Source: Methylibium sp. (GTDB taxonomy: Bacteria > Pseudomonadota > Gammaproteobacteria > Burkholderiales > Burkholderiaceae_C). From it: a stretch of 64,000 bases of DNA. The translations under genes and the position numbers were made by a program. The stretch spans positions 1 to 64,000 of the forward strand of contig PNNH01000018.1 of assembly GCA_013824165.1 (NCBI GenBank), given 5' to 3'. The notes under the pieces were generated by a model, which searched no databases, had not been told where the DNA came from, and worked only from the letters and a program-made list of their open reading frames with translations. This document shows positions 46,395-59,280 of the stretch, piece after piece (within the stretch, counting starts at the first letter, position 1; every line of letters starts with the position of its first letter).

Positions 46395-46922
46395 ATGGCT
46401 GTCTATCAACTGGGCGAACACCGTCCCACTGTTCCTGAATCTGCTTGGGTGGCTGAGAGCGCCCAGGTGATCGGCAAAGTGAACTTGGGTGAGCATGTCA
46501 GTGTCTGGTTCAACGCCGTGTTGCGAGGCGACAGCGACTCACTGACCATCGGCGCTGGCAGCAATATCCAGGACGGCTCAGTGCTGCATGCCGACACCGG
46601 TTTTCCGCTGGTGCTGGCCGAGAACGTGACGGTGGGCCACCAGGTGATGCTGCATGGCTGCAGCGTGGGCGAGAACTCGCTGATCGGCATCGGCGCCGTG
46701 GTCTTGAACGGCGCACGCATCGGCAAGAACTGCTTGGTCGGCGCAGGTGCCCTGGTGACCGAAGGCAAGGAGTTTCCGGATGGCTCGCTGATCATCGGCA
46801 GCCCGGCCAAGGCGGTGCGCGAGTTGGCGCCCGAGCAGATCGCCGGGCTCAAGCTCAGCGCGCTGCACTATGTGAGCAATGGACAGCGCTATGCGTCCGA
46901 ACTGAAGAAGATCGCCGAATGA
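46395..46922 (+). CDS. Gamma-carbonic anhydrase family protein
   Basis: Left-handed beta-helix (hexapeptide repeat) trimer of the YrdA/PaaY/CaiE type, 175 residues. The repeats run from [22 protein letters not shown]; three His ligands for zinc appear in VLHAD and VGHQVMLHG. Activity may be carbonic anhydrase or a thioesterase-like role. ATG at 46395 is preceded by GGGAGAA; upstream codons of the same frame are antisense to the DUF455 gene. Its stop overlaps the hslO start by 4 bases. Confidence 0.9.
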   Translation: MAVYQLGEHRPTVPESAWVAESAQVIGKVNLGEHVSVWFNAVLRGDSDSLTIGAGSNIQDGSVLHADTGFPLVLAENVTVGHQVMLHGCSVGENSLIGIGAVVLNGARIGKNCLVGAGALVTEGKEFPDGSLIIGSPAKAVRELAPEQIAGLKLSALHYVSNGQRYASELKKIAE

Positions 46923-47878
46923 GTGAATTGCACAAGTTTCTTTTCAAGGGTCTGCCGGTGCGCGGCCAGCTGGTGCGCCTGACCGACAGCTGGAAAGAGC
47001 TGCAGAGCCGGCGCGAGCCCGATGCGCATTACCCGCCCGAGGTGCGCCAGCTGCTGGGCGAGATGGCCGCCGCTGCGGTGCTGATGCAGTCCAACATCAA
47101 GTTCAACGGCGCCCTGGTGCTGCAGATCTTCGGCGATGGCCCGGTCAAGCTGGCGGTGGTCGAGGTGCAGCAGGACCTGAGCTACCGCGCCACGGCCAAG
47201 GTGGTCGGCGAGGTGCCACCGGGTGCCGGTCTGCCGGCGATGCTGAATGTCCATGGCCAGGGGCGCTGCGCGATCACGCTGGACCCCAAGGACAAGCTGC
47301 CGGGCCAGCAGCCCTATCAGGGGGTGGTGCCGCTCAGTGATGAGAAAGGCGCGCCCTTGCAGTCATTGAGCGCCGTGATCGAGCATTACATGCTCCAGTC
47401 TGAACAACTCAGCACCAGGCTGGTGCTTGCGGCCAGTGATGAGACGGCTGCCGGCCTGCTGATCCAGCATCTGCCGGTGCAGGGCGAGGGCAACCTGGCG
47501 GGTGCCACGCATGCCGAGGAAGACCCGGAGCTGGCGGACGCCTTCAATCGCATCGGCATTCTGGCGGCCAGTGCCAAGCGCGAAGAGCTGCTCGATCTGG
47601 ATGCGGAGACGGTGCTGCGGCGCTTGTTCTGGCAGGAACCTCTGGAGCGCTTCGAGCCGCTGCGTCCGCGCTTTGCCTGCACCTGCTCACGCGGTCGCGT
47701 GGGCGCGATGTTGCAAGGGCTGGGGCGTGAGGAAGTCGATTCGGTGCTGGAGGAGCGTGGCGAAGTCGAGATTGCCTGCGACTTCTGCGGCGCGCATTAC
47801 CGCTTCGATGCGGTGGACGTCGGCGAGCTCTTCACCGCCGGCCACCAACAGCAGCCGGGTAGCGGCACGTTGCAATAA
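46919..47878 (+). CDS. hslO: Redox-regulated chaperone Hsp33
   Basis: Holdase chaperone switched on by oxidation. 319 residues. The zinc-binding redox centre is C254-x-C256 and C287-x2-C290 in [10 protein letters not shown] and IACDFCGAH, all present. The N-terminal substrate-binding core starts [18 protein letters not shown]. Start overlaps the preceding stop (ATGA), so it is coupled with the gamma-carbonic anhydrase gene. Confidence 0.95.
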   Translation: MSELHKFLFKGLPVRGQLVRLTDSWKELQSRREPDAHYPPEVRQLLGEMAAAAVLMQSNIKFNGALVLQIFGDGPVKLAVVEVQQDLSYRATAKVVGEVPPGAGLPAMLNVHGQGRCAITLDPKDKLPGQQPYQGVVPLSDEKGAPLQSLSAVIEHYMLQSEQLSTRLVLAASDETAAGLLIQHLPVQGEGNLAGATHAEEDPELADAFNRIGILAASAKREELLDLDAETVLRRLFWQEPLERFEPLRPRFACTCSRGRVGAMLQGLGREEVDSVLEERGEVEIACDFCGAHYRFDAVDVGELFTAGHQQQPGSGTLQ

Positions 47879-47899
47879 GCCGCCCGCTGGCCGGTGCGA

Positions 47900-47932
47900 G
47901 CGACCCTCCTGGCTGATGACCGTGAGGGTCGC
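47900..47932. terminator. Hairpin between convergent hslO and the 5'-nucleotidase gene
   Basis: A 9-bp perfect stem GCGACCCTC/GAGGGTCGC (47900-47908 with 47924-47932) with a 15-base loop fills the 66-base gap between two convergent genes. No clear T-run follows on either strand, so it is a likely but unproven terminator. Confidence 0.45.
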
Positions 47933-47944
47933 GGCCGCGCTTCT

Positions 47945-49633
47945 TCAGTTGATGCGCTTGACCCGATCAAGCGCGGGCGGGCGGATGCTGCGGCCGGCGC
48001 TCAGGTAACGCTCCAGCGCATCCACGTCCATGATGCCGGTGCGCAGCGCCTTGCCTTCGGTCAGCACGCGGAAACCATCGCCGCCACTGGACAGGAAGCT
48101 GTTGACGGTGACGCGGTAGCTGGCTGTGGGATCGATCGGCTGGCCGTTCAGCATCATGCTGCTGGCCACAATGCGCGCGCCCAGCGGCTTGCTCGCATCC
48201 CAGCTGTAGCTGAAACCCTGTGACACCTGCAGGAAGATGCCGCGCAGCTCTTCGCTGCGCCACTGCTGTTCCAGCAGTCGGCGGATCTGCTCGCCGGTCA
48301 GCGTCATCGTCACCAGGTTGTTGTAGAAGGGCTGAACCGCAAACGCGTCCGCGTAGCTGACCTCGCCGCTGGCGCTGCGCGTCAAGGCCGCGCGCACGCC
48401 GCCGGTGTTCATGAAGGCGATCTGCGCCCCACCGTCTGCTGCGGCAGCACTGGCGGCCAACTGTGCATCGGCAATCAGCTGCCCCATCGGCATCGAGCCT
48501 GCAGCGTCAGCGTCGCGGGAGATGCTGGCGTCGATGCGGCCGACGACGCGCCGGGCCAGCGGCTCGGCCAGTTTTTCATAGGCGGTTATCAGCTGTGTTT
48601 GCGCCGGGTCCTTGGCATAAGTTGCGGTGCGAACGATCACGTTGTTGGCCTTGGCGGCAATGACATCGCGGGTCTTGCGGTCCAGCTGCAGATCGATCTC
48701 GCTGACGACGGTGCCGTACTTGTCGCCGCTGGTGACCAGGCGACCATCGACCTGGCACTGGTATGCACGGTGCGTGTGGCCGCTGACGATCAGGTCAACG
48801 GCCTTGTCGAGCTTTTTCACGATGTCGACGATGGGCCCGGAAATTCCCGGGCACTCGTTGTAGTCGCCGGTCGGGTAACCGCCTTCATGGATCAACAGCA
48901 CGATGGCCTCGATCCCCTTGGCTCGAAGCTCCGGCACCAGCTTATTGACGGTCTCGGCCTCGTCATCGAAACGCAGTCCGGCCACACCTGCTGGCGTCAC
49001 GATGTCCGGTGTGCCCTTGAGCGTCAGGCCGATGAAGGCCACGGGCACGCCTTCGAAGCTCTTGACGTGGTAGGCCGGCAAGACGGTTTTGTTGGTCCTG
49101 GTGTCCCAGGTGCTGGCGGCCAGGTATTTGAAACTGGCCCCCTTGAACTGGGTCGGGCCCTTGCAGCCGTCCTTGGGATGGCAACCTCCGTACTGCTTGC
49201 GCAGCAGCTCGGCCAGGCCGGAGTCGAACTCGTGATTGCCCACGGCCGTGATCTCCAGGCCCATCAGGCTCAGCGACTCGATGGTCGGCTCGTCATAGAA
49301 CAAGGCCGACAGCAGCGGGCTGCCGCCGATCAGGTCGCCGGCAGCGACGAAGACATGGTTGGGGTTAGCCTTGCGCAGCTCGGCCACAGCGGTGGCCAGG
49401 TGTTCGGCGCCGCCAGCCGGCACGGTGATGGTCTTGCTGGGATCTTGCGGGTCCTTGATCCGGATGCCGCCGGAGGCCGGCTTCAGGTTGCCGTGGAAGT
49501 CGTTGATCGCCAGAACCTTGACGGCGACTGGCGTCGTCGGTGGCGCGTTGACCAAGCCGGCGCAGCCGGCGAGGGCGACGACGGGCAGCAAAGAGGCCAG
49601 AAGCCTGAGGCGGAAAGGGGTTCGGATCTTCAT
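47945..49633 (-). CDS. 5'-nucleotidase / UshA-family metallophosphoesterase lipoprotein
   Basis: Secreted phosphatase hydrolysing nucleotides or 2',3'-cyclic nucleotides, 562 residues. Lipoprotein signal with lipobox LAGC (C24). Metallophosphoesterase motifs: AINDFHGNL, AGDLIGGSPLLS, AVGNHEFDSG and VSGHTHRAYQC. The C-terminal nucleotidase domain has MNTGGVRAAL and VNSFLSSGGDGF. A PurR/LacI-type palindrome lies 17-28 bases upstream of the ATG, suggesting repression by a LacI-family purine- or nucleoside-responsive factor. Confidence 0.9.
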   Translation of the reverse strand: MKIRTPFRLRLLASLLPVVALAGCAGLVNAPPTTPVAVKVLAINDFHGNLKPASGGIRIKDPQDPSKTITVPAGGAEHLATAVAELRKANPNHVFVAAGDLIGGSPLLSALFYDEPTIESLSLMGLEITAVGNHEFDSGLAELLRKQYGGCHPKDGCKGPTQFKGASFKYLAASTWDTRTNKTVLPAYHVKSFEGVPVAFIGLTLKGTPDIVTPAGVAGLRFDDEAETVNKLVPELRAKGIEAIVLLIHEGGYPTGDYNECPGISGPIVDIVKKLDKAVDLIVSGHTHRAYQCQVDGRLVTSGDKYGTVVSEIDLQLDRKTRDVIAAKANNVIVRTATYAKDPAQTQLITAYEKLAEPLARRVVGRIDASISRDADAAGSMPMGQLIADAQLAASAAAADGGAQIAFMNTGGVRAALTRSASGEVSYADAFAVQPFYNNLVTMTLTGEQIRRLLEQQWRSEELRGIFLQVSQGFSYSWDASKPLGARIVASSMMLNGQPIDPTASYRVTVNSFLSSGGDGFRVLTEGKALRTGIMDVDALERYLSAGRSIRPPALDRVKRIN

Positions 49634-49649
49634 GCGCTGGGCTCCATGA

Positions 49650-49661
49650 GCAAACGTTTGC
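49650..49661. promoter_or_regulatory. LacI/PurR-type operator upstream of the 5'-nucleotidase gene
   Basis: GCAAACGTTTGC is a perfect 12-base palindrome centred on CG, identical to the core of the E. coli PurR box. It ends 16 bases before the ATG of a nucleotidase gene, a position suited to repression. The match to purine metabolism is notable, but the regulator is not in the window. Confidence 0.6.
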
Positions 49662-49703
49662 AGCTGATGTGGCCGCTAGTGTCTGCGTCAGCTGGCCATC
49701 GCG

Positions 49704-50408
49704 TCAAGCCTGATGACCCGAGCGCCGTAGGCTGGCGTGCTCGCATTCGGGCACATCGCAGTTCTGGCAGAACCAGGCCTGCTCGGGCATGGCCTGCTGG
49801 CGCTGCTCCAACCGGGTGAACAAGCCTTGGCGCGGGCCGCTGCGGGCGAGCAGCAAGGGGGTGAGCGCACTCAGCGCAGCTTCGGTTCGCGCTTCACCTT
49901 GGCCGCTGATCAGGGACCAAGGCAGACCGGCCTCGATCAATGTGCTGCGCAGCAGGCGGTCAACCGGCGTCTGCACATGGGGGCCGTCGCGCTGAAGTCC
50001 ATCGGCAACCCAGGGCAGGTCGAGCGCAGTGAGCAGGGTCAGAGCACAAAGCCGCTGCTGCTCAAGCGCGAACTCGAACAGGCTGTGGTCGCCGAACAGC
50101 AGTGCGCTGTAGATGGCCGTCATTAGCGGCGTGGTATCGCAGAGCACGATCTGGTGCGTTTGGGCGGCGGCTTGCACGGCTTGGGCCTGTGCCCTCGCGA
50201 TGGCGAACTGCTCATCCGCGCGCGGTGTGCGTCCAGCAGCAGCGCACCAATCGCGCAGGTGTTCAGTGACGTGGGTGCAACGCAGGCCGGTCTCGTCAGC
50301 CAATCGGGCGCACAAGGCCTGGGCCAGTGTGCTTTTGCCGGTGCTCTCGGCGCCCACGATCGCAATACGCAATCCGCCTGCCCGATCCGGCGCGCTTGGT
50401 GCCGACAT
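49704..50408 (-). CDS. NadR-like kinase (probable ribosylnicotinamide kinase)
   Basis: P-loop kinase of 234 residues similar to the C-terminal domain of NadR. Walker A GAESTGKS is at 19-26, followed by THVTEHLRDWC and DTTPLMTAIYSALLFG. The NadR nucleotidyltransferase and repressor domains are absent. Just upstream (11 bases) is pnuC, so the pair probably imports nicotinamide riboside and phosphorylates it to NMN. The last ~25 residues hold a Cys/His cluster (C214, C217, C222, H224) unusual for the family. Start set at MSAPSAPD; upstream codons overlap pnuC antisense sequence. Confidence 0.85.
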   Translation of the reverse strand: MSAPSAPDRAGGLRIAIVGAESTGKSTLAQALCARLADETGLRCTHVTEHLRDWCAAAGRTPRADEQFAIARAQAQAVQAAAQTHQIVLCDTTPLMTAIYSALLFGDHSLFEFALEQQRLCALTLLTALDLPWVADGLQRDGPHVQTPVDRLLRSTLIEAGLPWSLISGQGEARTEAALSALTPLLLARSGPRQGLFTRLEQRQQAMPEQAWFCQNCDVPECEHASLRRSGHQA

Positions 50409-50419
50409 CGCGATGCCGC

Positions 50420-51049
50420 TCAAGCCGGCTGCAACTGGCGCTGCCAAGCACGCCATCCCGCCACCGACATCGGAATGAAGACGGCGTAGAGCAGCACGGT
50501 CAACCAGTAGCCCTTGTAGGCGAACAGGCTGACACTGACGGCATTCACCAGCAGCCAAACGCCCCAGTTCTCCTGGTACTTGCGCCCGAGCAGGTACTGG
50601 CCCAGCAGGCTGGCCACGGTCGGGAAGGCGTCCCAGTACGGCACGCTTGAATCGGTCTGGCGATCCAGCCACAGACCGAGCAAGGGCCAGGCCAGCAGTA
50701 CGGCTGAGAGGGCCATCCAGCGTGCCCGTGCGCTCATGACGCGCACCTTGAGCGCGTGCCCTTGCTGATCGCGCCCGCGCAGCCATTGCCACCAGCCCCA
50801 GATGGCCAGCGCGGCGAACACGAGCTGTAAGGCCGCTTCACCATAGAGCTTGCCGCTCCAGAACAGCAGGAAGTACAGCAGCGAGCTGGTGAGCGCGAGG
50901 GGCCAAGCCAGCACATGCACGCGCATATTGCAGACCACCATCCAGATCGCCAGCGAAAAGGCCAGCAACTCGGTCCAGCTGATGGGGCTGCCGAGGACCT
51001 GGAAGGCCGGCGCAAACAGCGGTTGGAGTGACTGCAGCAGCGCGTCCAT
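50420..51049 (-). CDS. pnuC: Nicotinamide riboside transporter PnuC
   Basis: Inner-membrane facilitator of 209 residues with about seven spans. WPLALTSSLLYFLLFW and AIWGWWQWLRG are PnuC signatures, as is GRKYQENWGVWLLVNAVSV near 155. Uptake is driven by intracellular phosphorylation, here probably by the adjacent kinase. It begins 21 bases after the ftsB stop, so it is likely read from the eno-ftsB transcript. Confidence 0.92.
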   Translation of the reverse strand: MDALLQSLQPLFAPAFQVLGSPISWTELLAFSLAIWMVVCNMRVHVLAWPLALTSSLLYFLLFWSGKLYGEAALQLVFAALAIWGWWQWLRGRDQQGHALKVRVMSARARWMALSAVLLAWPLLGLWLDRQTDSSVPYWDAFPTVASLLGQYLLGRKYQENWGVWLLVNAVSVSLFAYKGYWLTVLLYAVFIPMSVAGWRAWQRQLQPA

Positions 51050-51070
51050 CGAGGGTGGGAGCGTGCTGAC

Positions 51071-51340
51071 TCAGCGACGCACGGTCACGAAGATTTCGTC
51101 CGGCTTGACCATGCCCAGCTCCAGGCGGGCCTTCTCTTCGACCATCTCCAGGCCTTCGCGCAGATCGCGGAGTTCAGCGCTGATCTGGTTGTTGCGTGCC
51201 CGAGCCGCTTCATTGGCCTGCTGCTGGGCAGCGACCTCGCTCTTGAGCTGCACCACGCGCGCAAGGCCGCCCTTGCCAAACCAGAGTTGGGCTTGGATGG
51301 CCACCAAGAAGGCAGCCAGGATGAGGCCGATGACTTTCAC
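51071..51340 (-). CDS. ftsB: Cell division protein FtsB
   Basis: Bitopic divisome protein that with FtsL and FtsQ activates septal wall synthesis. One membrane segment at ~2-18 (KVIGLILAAFLVAIQAQLW), then FGKGGLARV and a coiled coil to ~75. A GTG at 51340 is taken as the start, giving 89 residues as usual in the family. The longer frame from an ATG at 51403 would add 21 non-conserved residues and its ATG lies in the stem of a hairpin. Follows eno, as in many proteobacteria. Confidence 0.86.
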   Translation of the reverse strand: MKVIGLILAAFLVAIQAQLWFGKGGLARVVQLKSEVAAQQQANEAARARNNQISAELRDLREGLEMVEEKARLELGMVKPDEIFVTVRR

Positions 51341-51400
51341 AAGCGAAGTGTAGCCAAGGCGGTATCCGCCCGAACCCAGAGGGTCCGGGCGCTTGCGAGA

Positions 51401-51430
51401 CATGCGTCAAAACGCAAGTTTTGCCGCATG
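51401..51430 (-). terminator. Hairpin between eno and ftsB
   Basis: Stem CATGCG/CGCATG (51401-51406 with 51425-51430), one mismatch, then CAAAAC/GTTTTG (51408-51413 with 51418-51423) with a four-base loop. It starts 8 bases after the eno stop. With no T-run after it, it may be an mRNA-stabilising or partial attenuating element separating high eno from lower ftsB expression. Confidence 0.45.
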
Positions 51431-51437
51431 TCCACGC

Positions 51438-52724
<1,287 letters not shown>

Positions 52725-52818
52725 TCAAGGTCTCCAAAAGGTCAGGAATTCTTTGTGGGGCAGATGATGGCGGCAGATCGTTACCTGCGCTGAACAAGAT
52801 GCGCGCGCAGCAAGTGCC

Positions 52819-53106
52819 TCAGACGCCGTCGACCACCACCATGCGCATGATGCCGGCCTGCTCGCGCAGCGACTTGGCATGCTGGTAGGTCTGGGAGTTG
52901 TAGAAGGCCTTGGCCGCGGAGCGGTTGGCAAACTTCAGCAGCACGATGCGGCTGGGCGTCCATGGGCCTTCCAGCACCTCGAACTCGCCGCCGCGCACCA
53001 GCACTTCGGCGCCATGCTCTTGCATCGCTTTGGTCGACCACTCGCGGTACTTGGCCATCTGCTCAGGGTCGGTGACAGTGACGTCGGCAATGATGTAGGC
53101 AGCCAT
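52819..53106 (-). CDS. DUF1330 family protein
   Basis: A 95-residue protein of the dimeric alpha/beta-barrel (ABM-like) fold. Family marks: YIIADVTVTDPEQMAKYREW, then GPWTPSRIVLLKF and AKAFYNSQTYQHAKSLR. Often small cytoplasmic proteins of unknown role. It sits between kdsA (63 bases) and eno (94 bases) on the same strand, so it is probably cotranscribed with the core cluster. Confidence 0.9.
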   Translation of the reverse strand: MAAYIIADVTVTDPEQMAKYREWSTKAMQEHGAEVLVRGGEFEVLEGPWTPSRIVLLKFANRSAAKAFYNSQTYQHAKSLREQAGIMRMVVVDGV

Positions 53107-53169
53107 GATCTGCAGGGTCTTTCTTGCTTGGTTCGGCAGGAGTGGTGGTTCTGGCGAAGTGGCTTCGAC

Positions 53170-54027
53170 TCAGCCGTTGAAGTCGTTCTCTAGCAGCGGC
53201 TGGGACTTGACCACGCGGTCCAGTGCGACCAGTTGCGTGAGCAACGCCTTCATGTGCTTGAGTGGCACGGCATTCGGACCGTCAGACCAGGCCTCGGCCG
53301 GACGCGGGTGGGTTTCCATGAAGAGACCGGCCACACCTGCTGCCACGCCGGCACGGGCCAGCACCGGCACCATCTCGCGGGCGCCGCCACTGCTGGTCCC
53401 TTGACCGCCGGGCTTCTGCACCGAATGGGTCACGTCGAACACCACCGGGGCACCTGTCTTGCGCATCTCGGCCAGGCTGCTCATGTCGGCCACGAGGTTG
53501 TTGTAGCCGAAGCTCACGCCGCGCTCGCAAGCCAGAAAGCGGTCTTCCGACAGACCTGCCTCGCGAGCCGCCTCGCGCGCCTTGTCGATGACATTCTTCA
53601 TGTCCCAGGGCGCGAGGAACTGGCCCTTCTTGATGTTGACCGGCTTGCCCGACTTGGCCACGGCACGGATGAAGTCCGTCTGGCGGCACAGGAAGGCCGG
53701 GGTCTGAAGCACGTCGACCACGCTGGCCACCTCGGCCACCTGGGACTCATCATGAACGTCGGTCAAGATGGGCAACTGAAGTTGGCGGCGCACCTCGTCC
53801 AAAATCTTCAGGCCGGCCTCCATGCCCACGCCGCGCTTGGTGCTGCTGGAAGAGCGGTTGGCCTTGTCGAAGGATCCCTTGTAGATCAGGGGAATGCCCA
53901 GGGCGGAGCAGGCTTCCTTCAGTTGGCCTGCCACATCCAGGGACATGTCCAGACCTTCGATCGAACAGGTGCCAGCAATCAGGAAGAAGGGTTTGTCGAT
54001 CCCGACGTCGAATCCGCACAGCTTCAT
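53170..54027 (-). CDS. kdsA: 3-deoxy-8-phosphooctulonate synthase (KDO8P synthase), apparently metal-dependent type
   Basis: Condenses phosphoenolpyruvate and arabinose 5-phosphate to KDO8P for lipopolysaccharide inner core. 285 residues. C21 in IAGTCSIEG takes the position held by Asn in metal-independent KdsA of E. coli, and [26 protein letters not shown] and WSDG follow the metal-dependent pattern. FDKANRSS, the PEP/A5P site, is conserved. It follows pyrG by 14 bases. Confidence 0.95.
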   Translation of the reverse strand: MKLCGFDVGIDKPFFLIAGTCSIEGLDMSLDVAGQLKEACSALGIPLIYKGSFDKANRSSSSTKRGVGMEAGLKILDEVRRQLQLPILTDVHDESQVAEVASVVDVLQTPAFLCRQTDFIRAVAKSGKPVNIKKGQFLAPWDMKNVIDKAREAAREAGLSEDRFLACERGVSFGYNNLVADMSSLAEMRKTGAPVVFDVTHSVQKPGGQGTSSGGAREMVPVLARAGVAAGVAGLFMETHPRPAEAWSDGPNAVPLKHMKALLTQLVALDRVVKSQPLLENDFNG

Positions 54028-54041
54028 GGGTTGCTTTCTTG

Positions 54042-56597
<2,556 letters not shown>

Positions 56598-56601
<4 letters not shown>

Positions 56602-59207
56602 GGGTGGATTTTCTGGCTCAGGCTCTTCAGGCGGTACAGCGCATCGAGCGCTTCACGCGGGGTCAATGCGTCAGGGTCGAGATCATGCAGCGCTGCGAGC
56701 GCCGCGTCGGTCTCGGTGGCGACAGTGGTGGGTGTCGGCTCAGGCTCAGGCGGCGCGGCGAACAGGTCGATCTGCGCCTCGCCCGCGCTGGCCTTGGCTT
56801 CCAGCGCCTCCAGCGTGGTTCGCGCCTGCCGCACCAGGCTGGCCGGCATGCCCGCCAGCCGCGCCACCTGCACGCCATAGCTGCGGCTGGCGGGGCCGGG
56901 TTGGATTTCGTGCAGGAAGACGATGTCCTCACCGCTTTCCACCGCAGCCACATGGCAGTTCAGCGCCTGTGCATGCTTGGCAGGAAACTCGGTCAGCTCG
57001 AAATAGTGCGTGGCAAACAGCGTGAAGGCGCGCGTCTTGTCGTGCAGATGGCTGGCGATGGCGCCGGCCAGCGCCAGACCGTCGAAGGTCGAGGTGCCGC
57101 GCCCGATCTCGTCCATCAGCACCAGCGATTGGTCGCTGGCACTGTGCAGGATGGCCGCGGCCTCGGTCATCTCCAGCATGAAGGTGGACTGCGCATTGGC
57201 CAGGTCGTCGGCCGCACCGATGCGGGTGTGGATCGCGTCCATCGGCCCCAGGCGGCAGCCCGTGGCCGGCACATAAGAGCCGATGGCGGCAAGCAGGCAG
57301 ATCAGCGCCACCTGGCGCATGAAGGTGCTCTTGCCGCCCATGTTCGGGCCGGTGATCACCAGCATCTTGGTGCGCGCATCAAGCCGGCAATCGTTGGCCA
57401 TGAACTCGCCTGCGCCGGTCTCGCGCAGCCGGGCCTCCACCACTGGATGGCGGCCGGCCGTGATGTCGATCGCCGGCTGGTTGACGAAGTCCGGACAGCA
57501 CCAGTTCAGCGTCGCAGCGCGCTCGGCCAGCGCGGCCAGGGCGTCCAGGCTGGCCAGCGCGCGGCCCAGCGCGGTGAGCGTCGGCAGTGCCTCGGTCAAC
57601 TGGTCGATCACCATCTCGAACAAGAGCTTCTCGCGCGCCAGCGCACGCTCCTGAGCGGACAAGGCCTTGTCCTCGAAGGCCTTGAGTTCGGGCGTGATGT
57701 AGCGCTCGGCGTTCTTCAGCGTCTGGCGGCGCTGGTAATCCAGCGGCACCTTGTCCACCTGGCCCTGCGTCACCTCGATGTAGAAGCCGTGCACCTTGTT
57801 GAACTGCACGCGCAGATTGGCGATGCCAGTGCGGGCGCGCTCACGGGTCTCCAAGTCGAGCAGGAAGCTGTCGCAGTTCTGCTGGATGCCGCGCAGCTCG
57901 TCGAGCTGCTCGTCGAAGCCTATGGCGATCACGCCACCATCGCGCAGCAGGACGGCCGGCTCGTCGGCGATGGCGCGCCTCAGCAGCTCCTCGATATCCG
58001 GAGCCGGGGTCAGGTGTTGTGCCAAGGTGGTGATCAGGGCGCTGCCCTGTTCCCCGCCCGGCAGTGTGTGGCGCAGGTCCGGCAGGGTTTGCAGCGTGGC
58101 GCGGAGGCCGGTGAGTTCGCGCGGACGCACCTGGCGCAGCGCAATGCGCGCAGCGATGCGCTCCACGTCCGAGACATGGCGCAGCGCCTCGCGCAGTGGC
58201 TCGAAGCCGTTCTCGATCAGCGCTCCAATCGCTGCATGGCGGCCCAGCGCCTCGCTGCGTTCGCGCTTGGGATGCAGCAGCCAATGGCGCAGCGCACGGC
58301 TGCCCATGCCGGAGCGACAGCTATCGAGCACGGAGAGCAGGGTGGGCGAAGACTCGCCGCGCAGCGTCTGCGTCAGCTCCAGATTGCGCTGCGTGGCCGG
58401 CGGCAGGTCCAGCAGCTCGGTGCTGCGTTGCACCTGCAGGCTCTTCACATGCGCCAGCGCCCGGCCCTGCGTGTGCTCGGCATAGCTCAGCAGTGCGGCG
58501 GCGGCGGCCTGTGCGGCCTTCAGATCCTGCGCATTGAAGCCCTGCAGACTGGCAACACCCAGCTGTTCGCACAGCTTGCGCGCGCCAAGCTGGGTGTCGA
58601 ACTGCCAGCTTGGCCTATTGGTAATGGGCAGCCGCGCGGCCAGCACAGCCTGCGGCTGGCGCTCGCGATCAACCAGCACCTCGGCTGGGCTCATGCGAGC
58701 CAGGAAAGACGGCAGCTCGCGTTCGCTGCACTCCGACAAGCCAAGCTGGCCTTGGGTCAGTGACAGCCAGGCCAGGCCCAGCGTCTTGCCCTGTGTTGCC
58801 ACGGCCAGCAGGATGGAGTCCTGCTTGTCGGCCAGCAGTTCGGTATCGGTGACCGTGCCGGGCGTTACCACGCGCACCACCTTGCGCTCCACCGGCCCCT
58901 TGGCCGTGGCCACATCGCCCACCTGTTCGGCAATCGCCACCGCCTCGCCGAGGCGGATCAGCTTGGCCAGATAGCTCTCCAGCGCGTTCACCGGCACGCC
59001 AGCCATCACCACCGGCTGGCCGGCACTCTGCCCGCGCTGGGTCAGCGTGATGTCCAGCAGAGCGTTGCACTTGCGGGCGTCGTCGTAGAAGACCTCATAG
59101 AAGTCGCCCATGCGGAAGAACACGAGCACATCCGGGTGCTCGGCCTTGAGGCGGAAGTACTGCGCCATCACCGGCGTGTGGGCGCTGAAGTCCTGGGGCT
59201 GGCTCAT
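56598..59207 (-). CDS. mutS: DNA mismatch repair protein MutS
   Basis: Recognises mismatches and recruits MutL. 869 residues. The mismatch-reading Phe-x-Glu is F36-Y37-E38 in GDFYEVF. Connector, lever and clamp domains follow; the ATPase P-loop GPNMGGKST lies near residue 618 and the Walker [17 protein letters not shown] near 695. Start set at [17 protein letters not shown]; the 73 codons upstream in the frame are not conserved and overlap the terminator hairpin. Length close to E. coli (853). Confidence 0.96.
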
Positions 59208-59227
59208 GAAAAGGATGCTGAAATGGA

Positions 59228-59251
59228 CAAAGCCCTCGAGCGAGGGCTTTG
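59228..59251 (-). terminator. Hairpin between suhB and mutS
   Basis: An 11-bp inverted repeat (59228-59238 with 59241-59251), with only two bases between arms, has an AAAGCCC..GGGCTTT form in which the stem ends in TTT. Downstream on the minus strand a T-run is weak. Likely terminator of suhB before the mutS start. Confidence 0.6.
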
Positions 59252-59280
59252 CAGGACTGAAGAAAAGCTTGGGCCGGAGT

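Noticed and set aside
56604-58763. 719-codon plus-strand frame antisense to mutS
   Set aside because: Shadow of mutS; no start signal and Gln/Arg/Ala-biased composition.
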